A stretch of 8,288 bases of DNA from Candidatus Dadabacteria bacterium (GCA_020054175.1 JAGVLR010000227.1:1-8288); one strand, 5' to 3'. Positions 1-5,823 are shown, counted from the first letter of the stretch. Notes: a model not told the origin generated them from the letters alone. Made by a program: numbers and translations.

Positions 1-213
1 AACGGCTCGACGGATGAGTTCGAAATCAACCTCGCGGCCGAAATAAACCAGCCTGAGGCGCAGGCCCCCTGGAGGGCTTGCACTATAGGACTCAGGGCAG
101 ACAGCCGGGTCAGGCCGATCCCCACCATGTCGGAATGGGGCATGGGAATATTCGTCGCGCTCACGGCTGCGGCTTCCATATGGGCTATCAGGAGAAGAAC
201 GAGGACGGCTTAA
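1..213 (+). CDS. IPTM/IPTL-CTERM surface protein, 3' end only
   Basis: The last 70 codons of a gene that starts left of the window, read in the frame beginning at base 1 and ending at TAA 211-213. The visible part contains the Trp-Arg-Ala-Cys-Thr-Ile block (residues 24-29 of the fragment) found near the C-terminus of both complete paralogues here. It then has I-P-T-M-S-E-W-G (40-47), a hydrophobic segment of about 16 residues and an Arg-rich end. That tripartite tail matches the IPTL-CTERM sorting signal, which in known systems is recognised by an exosortase (XrtH type) for transfer across or anchoring at the envelope. The tail is 31/33 identical to that of the gene at 1281-2114, so the two are close duplicates. 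The role of the N-terminal body cannot be seen from this fragment, and processing by an exosortase is inferred from family knowledge. Confidence 0.85.
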   Translation, partial: NGSTDEFEINLAAEINQPEAQAPWRACTIGLRADSRVRPIPTMSEWGMGIFVALTAAASIWAIRRRTRTA

Positions 214-241
214 TCCCGCTTTCAGTTATACAATCCCGAAT

Positions 242-272
242 AAAAAAAGACCGGCCCGCGAGGCCGGTCTTT
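242..272. terminator. Bidirectional rho-independent terminator
   Basis: An 11-bp perfect stem (246-256 with 262-272) has a 5-base loop, CGCGA. On the minus strand it is followed by seven T (the A run 242-248), so it is best suited to ending transcription of the minus-strand stalk-protein gene. On the plus strand the stem ends in TTT and then CATTTC, and it lies 28 bases after the stop of the partial IPTM-CTERM gene. It sits between convergent genes and could serve both. Confidence 0.85.
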
Positions 273-311
273 CATTTCAGGCGGTGTCAGAAAATTCCAT
301 CTCCGGGCGCA

Positions 312-338
312 AAGCGGGCTTTTATGAAATGCCCGCTT
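312..338 (-). terminator. Hairpin 3' of the stalk-protein gene
   Basis: An 8-bp inverted repeat (AAGCGGGC 312-319, GCCCGCTT 331-338) encloses an 11-base AT-rich loop, 31 bases past the stop of the minus-strand gene. On the minus strand only TTT follows, so as a terminator it would be weak. It may be a 3' mRNA hairpin ahead of the stronger terminator at 242-272. Confidence 0.4.
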
Positions 339-369
339 AACCCCGTCCCGGATTCAGATTTCCGCCCCT

Positions 370-1008
370 TTAGAGCGTATTGTTCTGCGATTCGAGCTGC
401 GACAGGAGCGATTCGTAAACTCCGCTTCCCGCGACAGGGTCTATGCCGCTGCACGAAAGCGGTGCAGTGATGTTGAAGAAAAGAAGCTGGTTGTAAAGAA
501 GGAGCAGCTGGTTCTCGAATTCCTGCGACGCGTCGACCTGGCTCGGGCCGTCGACGAATGTGAACTCGGCCCCGTTCTCGAGCCTGATGCACGAGCTTCC
601 GAAGCTGGAAGCCGTTTCGTCGAACGTGCCGTCCATGTCGAAATCGGCCGATGCCGAGAACATCAGGCACGAAGTTCCCGCGGCCTCGGGCGCGGCCCTG
701 AAGCCGAATATCGTCGAGCCGTCGCTGACGAGCACGTATACCGTCGACCCGTCGGAAAAGAGCCTTGTATCGAGGGTGCCGTCCGACTGCGTGAACGAAT
801 AGAATTCCTCTGTGCCGCCGGTTACGTATGGCGAATTCAGCACGGGCGAGTTGCACGCTCCCGGCTGGGGCGTGGGCTGAGGCGTCGGCTGAGGAGTAGG
901 AACAGGCGTCGGCGTAGGGCCGCTCCCTCCCGATCCGCCGCAGCCGCCGTATGTGAGAAGCAGAAGCGCCGGTAGAAGTATCAGTGCGCAAATTAATCTC
1001 GGTATCAT
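370..1008 (-). CDS. Secreted, probably lipid-anchored protein with Pro-Thr stalk
   Basis: Start chosen at ATG 1008 because AAGAGG (1020-1015) lies 6 bases upstream; an in-frame ATG at 1014 abuts that site and a GTG at 1035 has none. The 212-residue product has Arg4, a hydrophobic segment (5-18) and T-Y-G-G-C (19-23), followed by Gly/Ser. That resembles a lipoprotein signal with C23 as the lipidated Cys, although Tyr at -3 is atypical and ordinary secretion is possible. Residues 31-49 form a P-T-P/P-Q-P repeat, a likely rigid linker. The rest is an acidic globular part with four Cys (52, 114, 140, 186) and a D-F-D-M-D-G loop (122-127) like short calcium-binding loops. I do not recognise a catalytic family. 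It lies head to head with the IPTM-CTERM gene at 1281 and between two duplicated IPTM-CTERM genes, which suggests a shared surface role (inference). Confidence 0.75.
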   Translation of the reverse strand: MIPRLICALILLPALLLLTYGGCGGSGGSGPTPTPVPTPQPTPQPTPQPGACNSPVLNSPYVTGGTEEFYSFTQSDGTLDTRLFSDGSTVYVLVSDGSTIFGFRAAPEAAGTSCLMFSASADFDMDGTFDETASSFGSSCIRLENGAEFTFVDGPSQVDASQEFENQLLLLYNQLLFFNITAPLSCSGIDPVAGSGVYESLLSQLESQNNTL

Positions 1009-1101
1009 ATTCATCCTCTTGAGCTTTCGTTTCACATCTTTGACGACGATTCGTGCGGCGGTGCGTCAGTTTCTTCCGGCTATGTTTAAGGCAACGGTTT
1101 A

Positions 1102-1107
1102 ATTATA
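1102..1107 (-). promoter_or_regulatory. Putative -10 box for the stalk-protein gene
   Basis: The minus strand reads TATAAT (1107 to 1102), a perfect sigma-70 -10 hexamer, about 94 bases upstream of ATG 1008. No good -35 hexamer is seen 16-18 bases further upstream, so it would need an activator or rely on the -10 element. The 5' leader would be about 87 nt. Confidence 0.4.
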
Positions 1108-1219
1108 GCGCCAAACTGTATTTTTCGGCATCCATTCTTCCCGGCCTTCAACGTTCCCGGAACGTCTTCTTTTAAATTCTTCTTCATCGCTCATTAAGAG
1201 CTACAAGAGTTAATTCATT

Positions 1220-1230
1220 TATGATAGAAT
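1220..1230 (+). promoter_or_regulatory. Putative -10 region, IPTM-CTERM gene
   Basis: TATGATAGAAT lies 50 bases upstream of the chosen ATG 1281. Almost the same 11-mer, TATGATAAAAT, precedes the paralogue at 5880. No convincing -35 box accompanies this copy (TTAAGA at 1194-1199 is 20 bases away). It is supported mainly by recurrence in front of two related genes. Confidence 0.35.
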
Positions 1231-1280
1231 TCATCCATCGCGGTTTGGATATATTTGGATTTATGAGGAGGATGAAAAAT

Positions 1281-2114
1281 ATGTCTAAGTGTACGGGTGT
1301 ACTTTTTCTCTCAATCTGTTTTTTCAGCATTACAGCCGGTATTTCTCACGCCATAACTCGAACCGGCGCATATTCCGACGGCAACTTCGGCTCGTTCACC
1401 GAATTTACAGGGGGGCTCGCCGCAAGTCCGCTAAGAGAATTCTTCGTATACATGTGCGGAACCGGCTCGAACGGAACGAACTCGTTCCTCGGCTTTACGC
1501 CCGCCGAGTGGGCGCCTCTTTCGGAGGGGAGCTGCGGCGGCTCCAGAAGCTGTATACAGGGAGTATACGCCGGGGTGCGTCCTACGCCGGACGTTTTCGA
1601 GGCAACCTGCAGATGGACGGAGACGACTACGATCGCCGGAGTCGCCGCATTCATGTACACGGGCTACGACCCTGAAAACCCAGTTATAGATATCGCATGC
1701 TCTTCCGGCTCGGGATTGCCGCTCGCCCCTTCGATCGAAACCGAGGCGAACTCGGCCGTTATAAGGACGCTGACCCAGAACACGCCGATTTTTCCGGGAA
1801 TTAACAACGCGCCTTTCGATGTCCTCGACACCGCTATTCTGTCGGTCACATCAACCGGATCGGCAATTCAGATCAATGGAGCGACAACCTCCTTCTTCGA
1901 CGAAGCGGGGCCGACGGACACGTTCGATTTTGCGATCTTCGCCCCCTGGATAACCGAGCAGGGCGACTGGAGGGCCTGCACGATAGCGCTCAGGAGCAGC
2001 TCTTTCGGCCCGAGGCCGATACCGACCATGTCGGAATGGGGCATGGGCATATTCGCCGCGCTCACGGCCGCGGCTTCTATATGGGCGATAAGGAGAGGGA
2101 CGAGGACGGCTTGA
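1281..2114 (+). CDS. IPTM/IPTL-CTERM sorted surface protein (paralogue 2)
   Basis: Start chosen at ATG 1281 because GAGGAGG (1265-1271) lies 9 bases upstream and the protein then opens with a normal signal peptide: hydrophobic 6-20, cleavage after S-H-A (22-24). Upstream in-frame ATGs (1221, 1263, 1272) lack this. The product is 277 residues. The mature body is Ser/Thr/Gly-rich, probably beta-stranded, with six Cys (59, 85, 91, 110, 140, 233), all conserved in order in the paralogue at 5880. Other shared blocks are S-C-G-G (84-87), C-R-W-T (110-113), P-V-I-D (134-137) and R-A-C-T-I (231-235). The C-terminus is I-P-T-M-S-E-W-G (247-254), a hydrophobic helix to about 270 and an R-R-G-T-R end, the sorting tail linked to exosortase H. 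Met replaces Leu of the usual IPTL. The function of the body is unknown; structural surface or extracellular-matrix roles are guesses. Confidence 0.85.
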   Translation: MSKCTGVLFLSICFFSITAGISHAITRTGAYSDGNFGSFTEFTGGLAASPLREFFVYMCGTGSNGTNSFLGFTPAEWAPLSEGSCGGSRSCIQGVYAGVRPTPDVFEATCRWTETTTIAGVAAFMYTGYDPENPVIDIACSSGSGLPLAPSIETEANSAVIRTLTQNTPIFPGINNAPFDVLDTAILSVTSTGSAIQINGATTSFFDEAGPTDTFDFAIFAPWITEQGDWRACTIALRSSSFGPRPIPTMSEWGMGIFAALTAAASIWAIRRGTRTA

Positions 2115-2142
2115 CGCCCGGCCGGTAACGTTACAGATATAA

Positions 2143-2174
2143 TCGGGGCCCGGCGGGCCCCGACGCCCGATTTT
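2143..2174 (+). terminator. Rho-independent terminator
   Basis: A perfect 9-bp GC-rich stem (2143-2151 with 2155-2163) with a GGC loop lies 28 bases after the TGA of the IPTM-CTERM gene. It is followed by CGCCCGA and TTTT (2171-2174). An alternative longer pairing (AATCGGG 2141-2147 with CCCGATT 2166-2172) would place the T run directly after the stem. Confidence 0.65.
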
Positions 2175-2379
2175 AAATCATGTGAATCCCACGCCCTCCT
2201 GAATGCATCTCAACTTGCGTGACTAAATCAGGAAGATCCCGGCGTAAAAACAGACGGGAATTCCGCGTGTTTTTTAACATTTCAGAGCACGTTTCGATCC
2301 GAAACCACCATTTCAGCATGAAAAGCCTGCGATTCGGGCTTATTGCGCCGTTATTTCCGGAATATATGAATCCCGACCC

Positions 2380-2409
2380 TTGTAAATGCAATCTAAAGGG
2401 ATATATATA
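2380..2409 (+). promoter_or_regulatory. Putative sigma-70 promoter of the sigma factor gene
   Basis: TTGTAA (2380-2385) is followed by an ATATATATA tract (2401-2409), which offers TATATA at a spacing of 16 (2402-2407) or 18 (2404-2409). Transcription would begin near 2414, leaving a leader of about 20 bases that carries the G-rich ribosome site. This also argues against the longer reading frame that begins at 2386. The gene-free stretch from 2175 to 2379 shows nothing else I can name. Confidence 0.45.
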
Positions 2410-2433
2410 GGTTATACGGATAGGGGGGGAACA

Positions 2434-3588
2434 ATGATTAATACGAAAGAAAGCTTTAAAGATACGGCCTACCGTGAGAAAGAATTACGCGACGGGAGCG
2501 AAGACTATTACGACACGGCTGGGGACGACTCCGCGCGCGGCCTCGTATACGAAGACCGCGAAGTCGACGAAGACGAGGGCAGGGAGTATGGTCGGCACGG
2601 AAAGAAGGGAAAGCGCGGCTCCGACAGGTGGACCCGCTACGAGGAAGAGAAGGTCTTGCAGGTCTACTTCAGAGACCTTCTGACCGAGCCCCTGTTGACG
2701 CAGGCCGACGAGCAGGAGCTTGGCGCGGGCATCAAGGAATGCGAGAAGAAGGTGAAGGAGATCCAGAAGCAGGTGGAGCTGCTTTCGAACCCTCGCAGGA
2801 GAAAGAAAATAGAAGCCGACGCCGATACGCTCGGCGCCGAGATTAAGGAGTATTCCGAAAAGGCGCACGAGCTTAAGGACAGGTTTATAAGGTCCAACCT
2901 GAGGCTCGTCGTGAGCATCGCGAAGAAGCACCTCGGGCGCGGGCTTCCGCTGACGGACCTCGTCCAGGAAGGAAACCTCGGCCTGATAAGGGCCGTCGAT
3001 AAGTTCGACCACACGAAGGGATTCAAATTCTCGACCTACGCGGCATGGTGGATACAGCAGTCGCTCTCGCGCGCAATAGCCGAGAAAACGAAAACGATAA
3101 AAATTCCCGTCTATGTTATGGAGCAGTCGGGGAAGGTCTTCAGGGCGAAGTACGCGCTCATCAAGGAAACGGGCAGGACGCCGCTTCCCCACGAGATAGC
3201 CGAGAAGGCCGGGCTTTCCGAGGAAATCGTTAAGGCTGTCCTCGACGGGTCCGACGGAGTGCTTTCGCTCGACAAGCCGATAGGCGGCGAAAGCGGAAGG
3301 AGCTACATGGACCTTCTTCCCGACAACGAGATATACGGTCAGGAGTCGTCGCACGCCGAGAGGGAGATGAAAGACCTTCTCGAAGAGACGCTCTCGGCTC
3401 TTTCCGATAAAGAGGCCGAGATCATAAGAATGAGATACGGGCTCGACACGGAAAAGGCCTACACGCTCGACGAGATAGGCGGGAGGTTCGGCGTAACGAG
3501 GGAGCGCATAAGGCAGATAGAAAAGGCCGCTCTCAAGAAAATGGCCGAATCCTCGAACAGCGGCGCTTTAAAGAGCTGCCTGTTATAA
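2434..3588 (+). CDS. Sigma-70 family RNA polymerase sigma factor (group 1/2, RpoD/RpoS-like)
   Basis: A 384-residue sigma factor that would direct RNA polymerase to promoters. Start at ATG 2434, 4 bases after a GGGGGGA stretch. Domains in order: an acidic, charged N-terminus with no region 1.1 fold (1-68); region 1.2 with V-Y-F-R-D-L-L (77-83); a short Lys/Glu-rich coiled non-conserved segment (100-148); region 2 (150-230) with N-L-R-L-V-V (155-160), D-L-V-Q-E-G-N-L-G-L (175-184) and the -10 contact helix Y-A-A-W-W-I-Q-Q-S-L-S-R (202-213); region 3 (231-300); region 4 (316-375) with the HTH ending in V-T-R-E-R-I-R-Q-I-E (364-373). Relative to E. coli sigma-70, Q437 is kept, R436 is Gln and T440 is Ser. 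At 384 residues it is shorter than proteobacterial RpoD (about 600) and nearer RpoS, so an alternative (group 2) sigma is likely. It is monocistronic, with no visible anti-sigma partner. Confidence 0.93.
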   Translation: MINTKESFKDTAYREKELRDGSEDYYDTAGDDSARGLVYEDREVDEDEGREYGRHGKKGKRGSDRWTRYEEEKVLQVYFRDLLTEPLLTQADEQELGAGIKECEKKVKEIQKQVELLSNPRRRKKIEADADTLGAEIKEYSEKAHELKDRFIRSNLRLVVSIAKKHLGRGLPLTDLVQEGNLGLIRAVDKFDHTKGFKFSTYAAWWIQQSLSRAIAEKTKTIKIPVYVMEQSGKVFRAKYALIKETGRTPLPHEIAEKAGLSEEIVKAVLDGSDGVLSLDKPIGGESGRSYMDLLPDNEIYGQESSHAEREMKDLLEETLSALSDKEAEIIRMRYGLDTEKAYTLDEIGGRFGVTRERIRQIEKAALKKMAESSNSGALKSCLL

Positions 3589-3734
3589 ACAACGGGGGCC
3601 CCGGCGGGCAGCTTTTGGGTGAGGGTCGCAATATGATAATTTTAACTTAGATATGGTCTTGCAGGGAGCCAGGTCAAGTTCTCTCCAGTCGTTTTTATAT
3701 CCGGCATGAAACATCCCATTGAGGTTAAAACAAT

Positions 3735-3796
3735 AATCTTTTATCCTTAATTCTCGATTGACGTGAATCTTTTTATCATTATTCTCAATTGACATG
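3735..3796. repeat. Tandem 2 x 31-bp imperfect repeat
   Basis: Two directly abutting 31-bp units, 3735-3765 and 3766-3796, match at about 24 of 31 positions. Both begin AATCTTTT or AATCTTTTT and share ATTCTCRATTGACRTG at the 3' part. The unit length is close to three helical turns. The repeat lies in AT-rich DNA between the sigma factor gene and the orphan gene at 3880. A 70-codon minus-strand frame crosses it, but because 31 is not a multiple of 3 the two copies are read in different frames, so the repeat is not a protein repeat. Function unknown; a protein-binding site is possible. Confidence 0.6.
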
Positions 3797-3879
3797 GTTT
3801 AAAAAGTGAGGGGGGGAGGTCAATCAATATAGAAATCATTTTTTCTGCTTCCGCAAGAATCTTATATTGGAGGTGAAAA

Positions 3880-4146
3880 ATGTCTGACAATCTAACACTA
3901 AAACTCGTACATTGCAGACCGTCTATATACAACGACAACCATCGCCTGTCACTTGAAACTATCGACCCGGGAGACGGCAAAACAATTCGGCTCCTGCAAT
4001 CCCAGAACGTACCCGAAAACCAGCTCGCCGCGTTAGAATTCAACGGCGAAACCTACATCGCCGGTACAGAAAAATCCACACCTTCATTGTCATTCGATAA
4101 GATATATAAACTCACAGAAATGCAGAAGCATGAAATAAAAACCTGA
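3880..4146 (+). CDS. Hypothetical small protein, 88 residues
   Basis: I do not recognise this protein. The case for a real gene is the strong ribosome site GGAGGT (3869-3874) 5 bases before ATG 3880 and a balanced soluble composition: no signal peptide, no membrane segment, one Cys (12), charged C-terminus E-M-Q-K-H-E-I-K-T. Alternating hydrophobic residues (L-T-L-K-L-V at 5-10; L-A-A-L-E-F-N-G-E-T-Y-I-A-G around 49-62) suggest a small beta-rich domain. It is more AT-rich than its neighbours and lies in the low-GC stretch downstream of the sigma factor gene, with no gene closely coupled to it. No promoter of good quality is visible: a perfect TTGACA at 3789-3794 lies upstream but has no -10 at the proper distance. 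Confidence 0.6.
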   Translation: MSDNLTLKLVHCRPSIYNDNHRLSLETIDPGDGKTIRLLQSQNVPENQLAALEFNGETYIAGTEKSTPSLSFDKIYKLTEMQKHEIKT

Positions 4147-4414
4147 GCGCATGAAAATGATAGCAAACCTTAACCTGGAATCGCCGGCCTCGTATACATC
4201 ACCAAAACTTGCGCAATCGACCGCCTGAGCTGAATTCAGTGGTCTTCTCTCCGAAAACTAAGCCAAGCTAAATAAAAAAACACCTTCAGATTCTATTAAA
4301 CGTCTAGGAGATAATTCCTGTTGTGATATTGAAGCCATTTGTCCAGCTCCAGGTCAAGCTCTTAATGTGGAGCAGTGTATTCCGTTAATCCTGATAGCTT
4401 GTGTGTAAAGGCCA
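4147..4414. other. Gene-free AT-rich intergenic stretch
   Basis: No frame here has a ribosome site and plausible protein. The longest nearby candidate is a 25-codon frame at 4154 without a ribosome site. GC falls to about one third near the right end. A short CTGAATTCAG palindrome near 4229 is the only structure I noticed. It may be remnant DNA from insertion of the downstream operon. Confidence 0.5.
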
Positions 4415-4443
4415 TTGATTACATGTTTATTATGAATTATTCT
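4415..4443 (+). promoter_or_regulatory. Putative promoter of the HTH-nucleotidyltransferase operon
   Basis: TTGATT (4415-4420), a 17-base spacer, then TATTCT (4438-4443). This predicts a transcription start near 4450, the left edge of the 26-bp palindrome. A protein bound at the palindrome would therefore cover the start site, which fits an autorepressed operon. The hexamers are imperfect (4/6 matches each). Confidence 0.4.
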
Positions 4444-4449
4444 TTTGTG

Positions 4450-4475
4450 AATTCGCGATTCGCGAATCGCGAATT
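4450..4475. promoter_or_regulatory. 26-bp perfect palindrome, probable operator
   Basis: The 13-base arms 4450-4462 and 4463-4475 are exact reverse complements. Inside are three TCGCGA units at 4453-4458, 4460-4465 and 4467-4472, each shifted by exactly 7 bp, with the middle one at the dyad centre. The site ends 21 bases before ATG 4497 of the winged-helix-like protein, downstream of the putative promoter. Position and dyad symmetry suggest the binding site of that protein for autoregulation. Zero loop length and lack of a T run make a terminator unlikely, though the RNA could also form a hairpin near the ribosome site. Confidence 0.65.
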
Positions 4476-4496
4476 GCAAAATGAAAGGGTGCTAAT

Positions 4497-5009
4497 ATGA
4501 AAAAACATGGAGGCATGAGACCACAGGATATAGCTATCTTGGTATGGATCGCTTCATTAAAAAACGAGAATTGGACGATGAAGGATGTTTCGATCAAACT
4601 GCTGGTCAGTGCTAGCGAGGTAAGCGAGTCTCTTCACAGATCCTCCTATTCGGGACTCTTAAGCGCGGATAAAAGGCTGGTAATGAAAAACTCGCTTCTC
4701 GAGTTCATCGAGCATGGTTTAAAATACGTTTTTCCCGTGCAACCAGGACCGATCGCACGTGGGTTACCGACTGCACACTCGGCACCTCCTCTAAGTAACA
4801 TAATAGCGAGTAATTCCGACTATGTATGGCCGTTCGCATCAGGAAACTTCAGGGGTCAGGCTATCGATCCGCTTTATCCGGCAGCACCCGTAGCTTGTTA
4901 TCGAAACGAACGCCTCCACGAATTATTAGCTCTGGTAGATGCGATACGAGTGGGAAAGTCGAGAGAAACGGCTATGGCTTTGCAAGAAATCGAATCCAGG
5001 ATTATTTAA
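4497..5009 (+). CDS. HTH (winged-helix-like) regulator, putative antitoxin-like partner
   Basis: A 170-residue soluble protein. Start at ATG 4497, with AAAGGGTG (4484-4491) as the ribosome site. Residues 7-55 look like an HTH/winged-helix domain: P-Q-D-I-A-I-L-V-W-I (9-18), then W-T-M-K-D-V-S-I-K-L (26-35), S-A-S-E-V-S-E-S-L-H-R-S (38-49) as recognition helix, and G-L-L (53-55). A second, strongly patterned part follows: L-L-E-F-I-E-H-G-L-K-Y-V-F-P (67-80), G-P-I-A-R-G-L-P-T-A-H-S-A-P-P-L (84-99), G-Q-A-I-D-P-L-Y-P (120-128) and H-E-L-L-A-L-V-D-A-I-R-V-G (141-153). I recall this pattern from uncharacterised proteins encoded beside nucleotidyltransferase genes, but cannot name a curated family. 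The stop is 4 bases before the next ATG, so the pair is one operon. It probably binds the palindrome at 4450-4475 and may counter its partner. It does not look like AbiEi; MarR-like is an alternative label. Confidence 0.75.
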   Translation: MKKHGGMRPQDIAILVWIASLKNENWTMKDVSIKLLVSASEVSESLHRSSYSGLLSADKRLVMKNSLLEFIEHGLKYVFPVQPGPIARGLPTAHSAPPLSNIIASNSDYVWPFASGNFRGQAIDPLYPAAPVACYRNERLHELLALVDAIRVGKSRETAMALQEIESRII

Positions 5010-5013
5010 GAGA

Positions 5014-5703
5014 ATGAAAAACAGAGCTGCGAATATCGAAGCAGTAAAAACAGTCGCTAGGGCTCTTAGAGATATTAATAACCGGGTGGTATATGTCGGT
5101 GGCGTGGTGACTGCCCTTTATGCCGACGACCCGGCTGCCGAGGACGCGAGGCCGACCAAGGATGTAGACATAATGGTTCAGATAGCCAGTATTAACGAGC
5201 TGAGCCGGCTTGAGGAAGATCTGGCGGAAAGAGGTTTTACACGAGACCCCTTCGAAAACGTGATATGCAGATTCAGGCTCGGGGATATTCTCGTGGATGT
5301 GATGAGCACGAGCGAGGTTGGATGGGCGTCTTCCAACAGGTGGTTCGAATCGGGAATGAAAAATCTCAGAAAAGTCGACATTGGAAACGCCGAAATCAAT
5401 GTTCTTGATACTCCCCATTTTCTGGCGACAAAATTCGAAGCTTATAGCAGCAGGGGACAAAACGATCCTCGCACCAGTTGGGACTTCGAGGATATAGTCT
5501 ATATACTCGACAACAACCTGGGACTTGTCGAAGAAGTAGCGAAATCGTCTGCAGAAGTCAGGTCATACCTAGTAAAGTGGTTCAAGGACATAACAGAATC
5601 TTCCTTAATGCAGGAAGCTCTCGGCGCGCATATCTCATACGAAACCCGCGCCGGAAGACTGGAAGCCATAAACGATAAGCTGCACAAAATTATTCACGAA
5701 TAA
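5014..5703 (+). CDS. Nucleotidyltransferase-fold protein (AbiEii/MenT-like), putative toxin
   Basis: A 229-residue soluble protein of the polymerase-beta nucleotidyltransferase superfamily. Motifs: V-V-Y-V-G-G (25-30) as the nucleotide-binding Gly pair; R-P-T-K-D-V-D (46-52) with metal-binding D50 and D52; D-I-L-V-D-V (91-96) with a likely third carboxylate at D95. The later block A-T-K-F-E-A-Y...R-G and D-F-E-D-I-V-Y-I-L (138-165) resembles the K..A..R and D..D-L helices of AbiEii-type proteins. All core residues appear intact, so it is likely active in transferring a nucleotide to a protein, RNA or small molecule; the substrate is unknown. Start at ATG 5014 is favoured over 4939, which would overlap the upstream gene by 71 bases. 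The ribosome site is poor (AGGA 12 bases away), suggesting translation coupled to the HTH gene. Alternatives are a small-molecule adenylyltransferase (PF10706-like) or a housekeeping enzyme. Confidence 0.78.
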   Translation: MKNRAANIEAVKTVARALRDINNRVVYVGGVVTALYADDPAAEDARPTKDVDIMVQIASINELSRLEEDLAERGFTRDPFENVICRFRLGDILVDVMSTSEVGWASSNRWFESGMKNLRKVDIGNAEINVLDTPHFLATKFEAYSSRGQNDPRTSWDFEDIVYILDNNLGLVEEVAKSSAEVRSYLVKWFKDITESSLMQEALGAHISYETRAGRLEAINDKLHKIIHE

Positions 5704-5823
5704 AAACTCTCCCGTAAGACCTGCTTGGATTCTCCCCATGCATTCCCTTCGGCCGCGTTAAGCATCTCATGCAGGTGAAGCTGCGCCTGAATCGGTTTTG
5801 ATATACCTTTCTATGTCGCTAAT

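Noticed and set aside
287..991. 234-codon minus-strand frame with many Arg and His
   Set aside because: It is an out-of-frame shadow of the stalk-protein gene. The competing frame has a signal peptide, linker and ribosome site.
3594..3617. GC-rich hairpin after the sigma factor stop
   Set aside because: GGGGGCCCCGG and GGGC can pair only over about 4-5 bp before CAGCTTTT. It is too weak to call a terminator.
3789..3794. Perfect TTGACA as a -35 box for the 3880 gene
   Set aside because: A G-rich tract lies where the -10 box should be, and the hexamer belongs to the tandem repeat unit.
3583..3795. 70-codon minus-strand frame overlapping the 31-bp repeats
   Set aside because: No ribosome site upstream of its ATG, it crosses the tandem repeat in two frames, and its 3' end overlaps the end of the sigma factor gene. 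It has no recognisable pattern.
3747..4043. 98-codon minus-strand frame
   Set aside because: It lies mostly opposite the 3880 gene, which has a good ribosome site, and reads like an antisense shadow.
4154..4231. 25-codon plus-strand frame after the 88-residue gene
   Set aside because: No ribosome site and no distinguishing composition.
4450..4475. CRISPR or rho-independent terminator reading of the palindrome
   Set aside because: There is no repeat-spacer series and no T run. It sits upstream of a start codon, which favours an operator.
4939..5013. Upstream extension of the nucleotidyltransferase to ATG 4939
   Set aside because: It would overlap the HTH gene by 71 bases, adds a Lys/Arg/Trp-rich stretch unlike the fold, and has no better ribosome site. 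ATG 5014 allows ordinary coupling.
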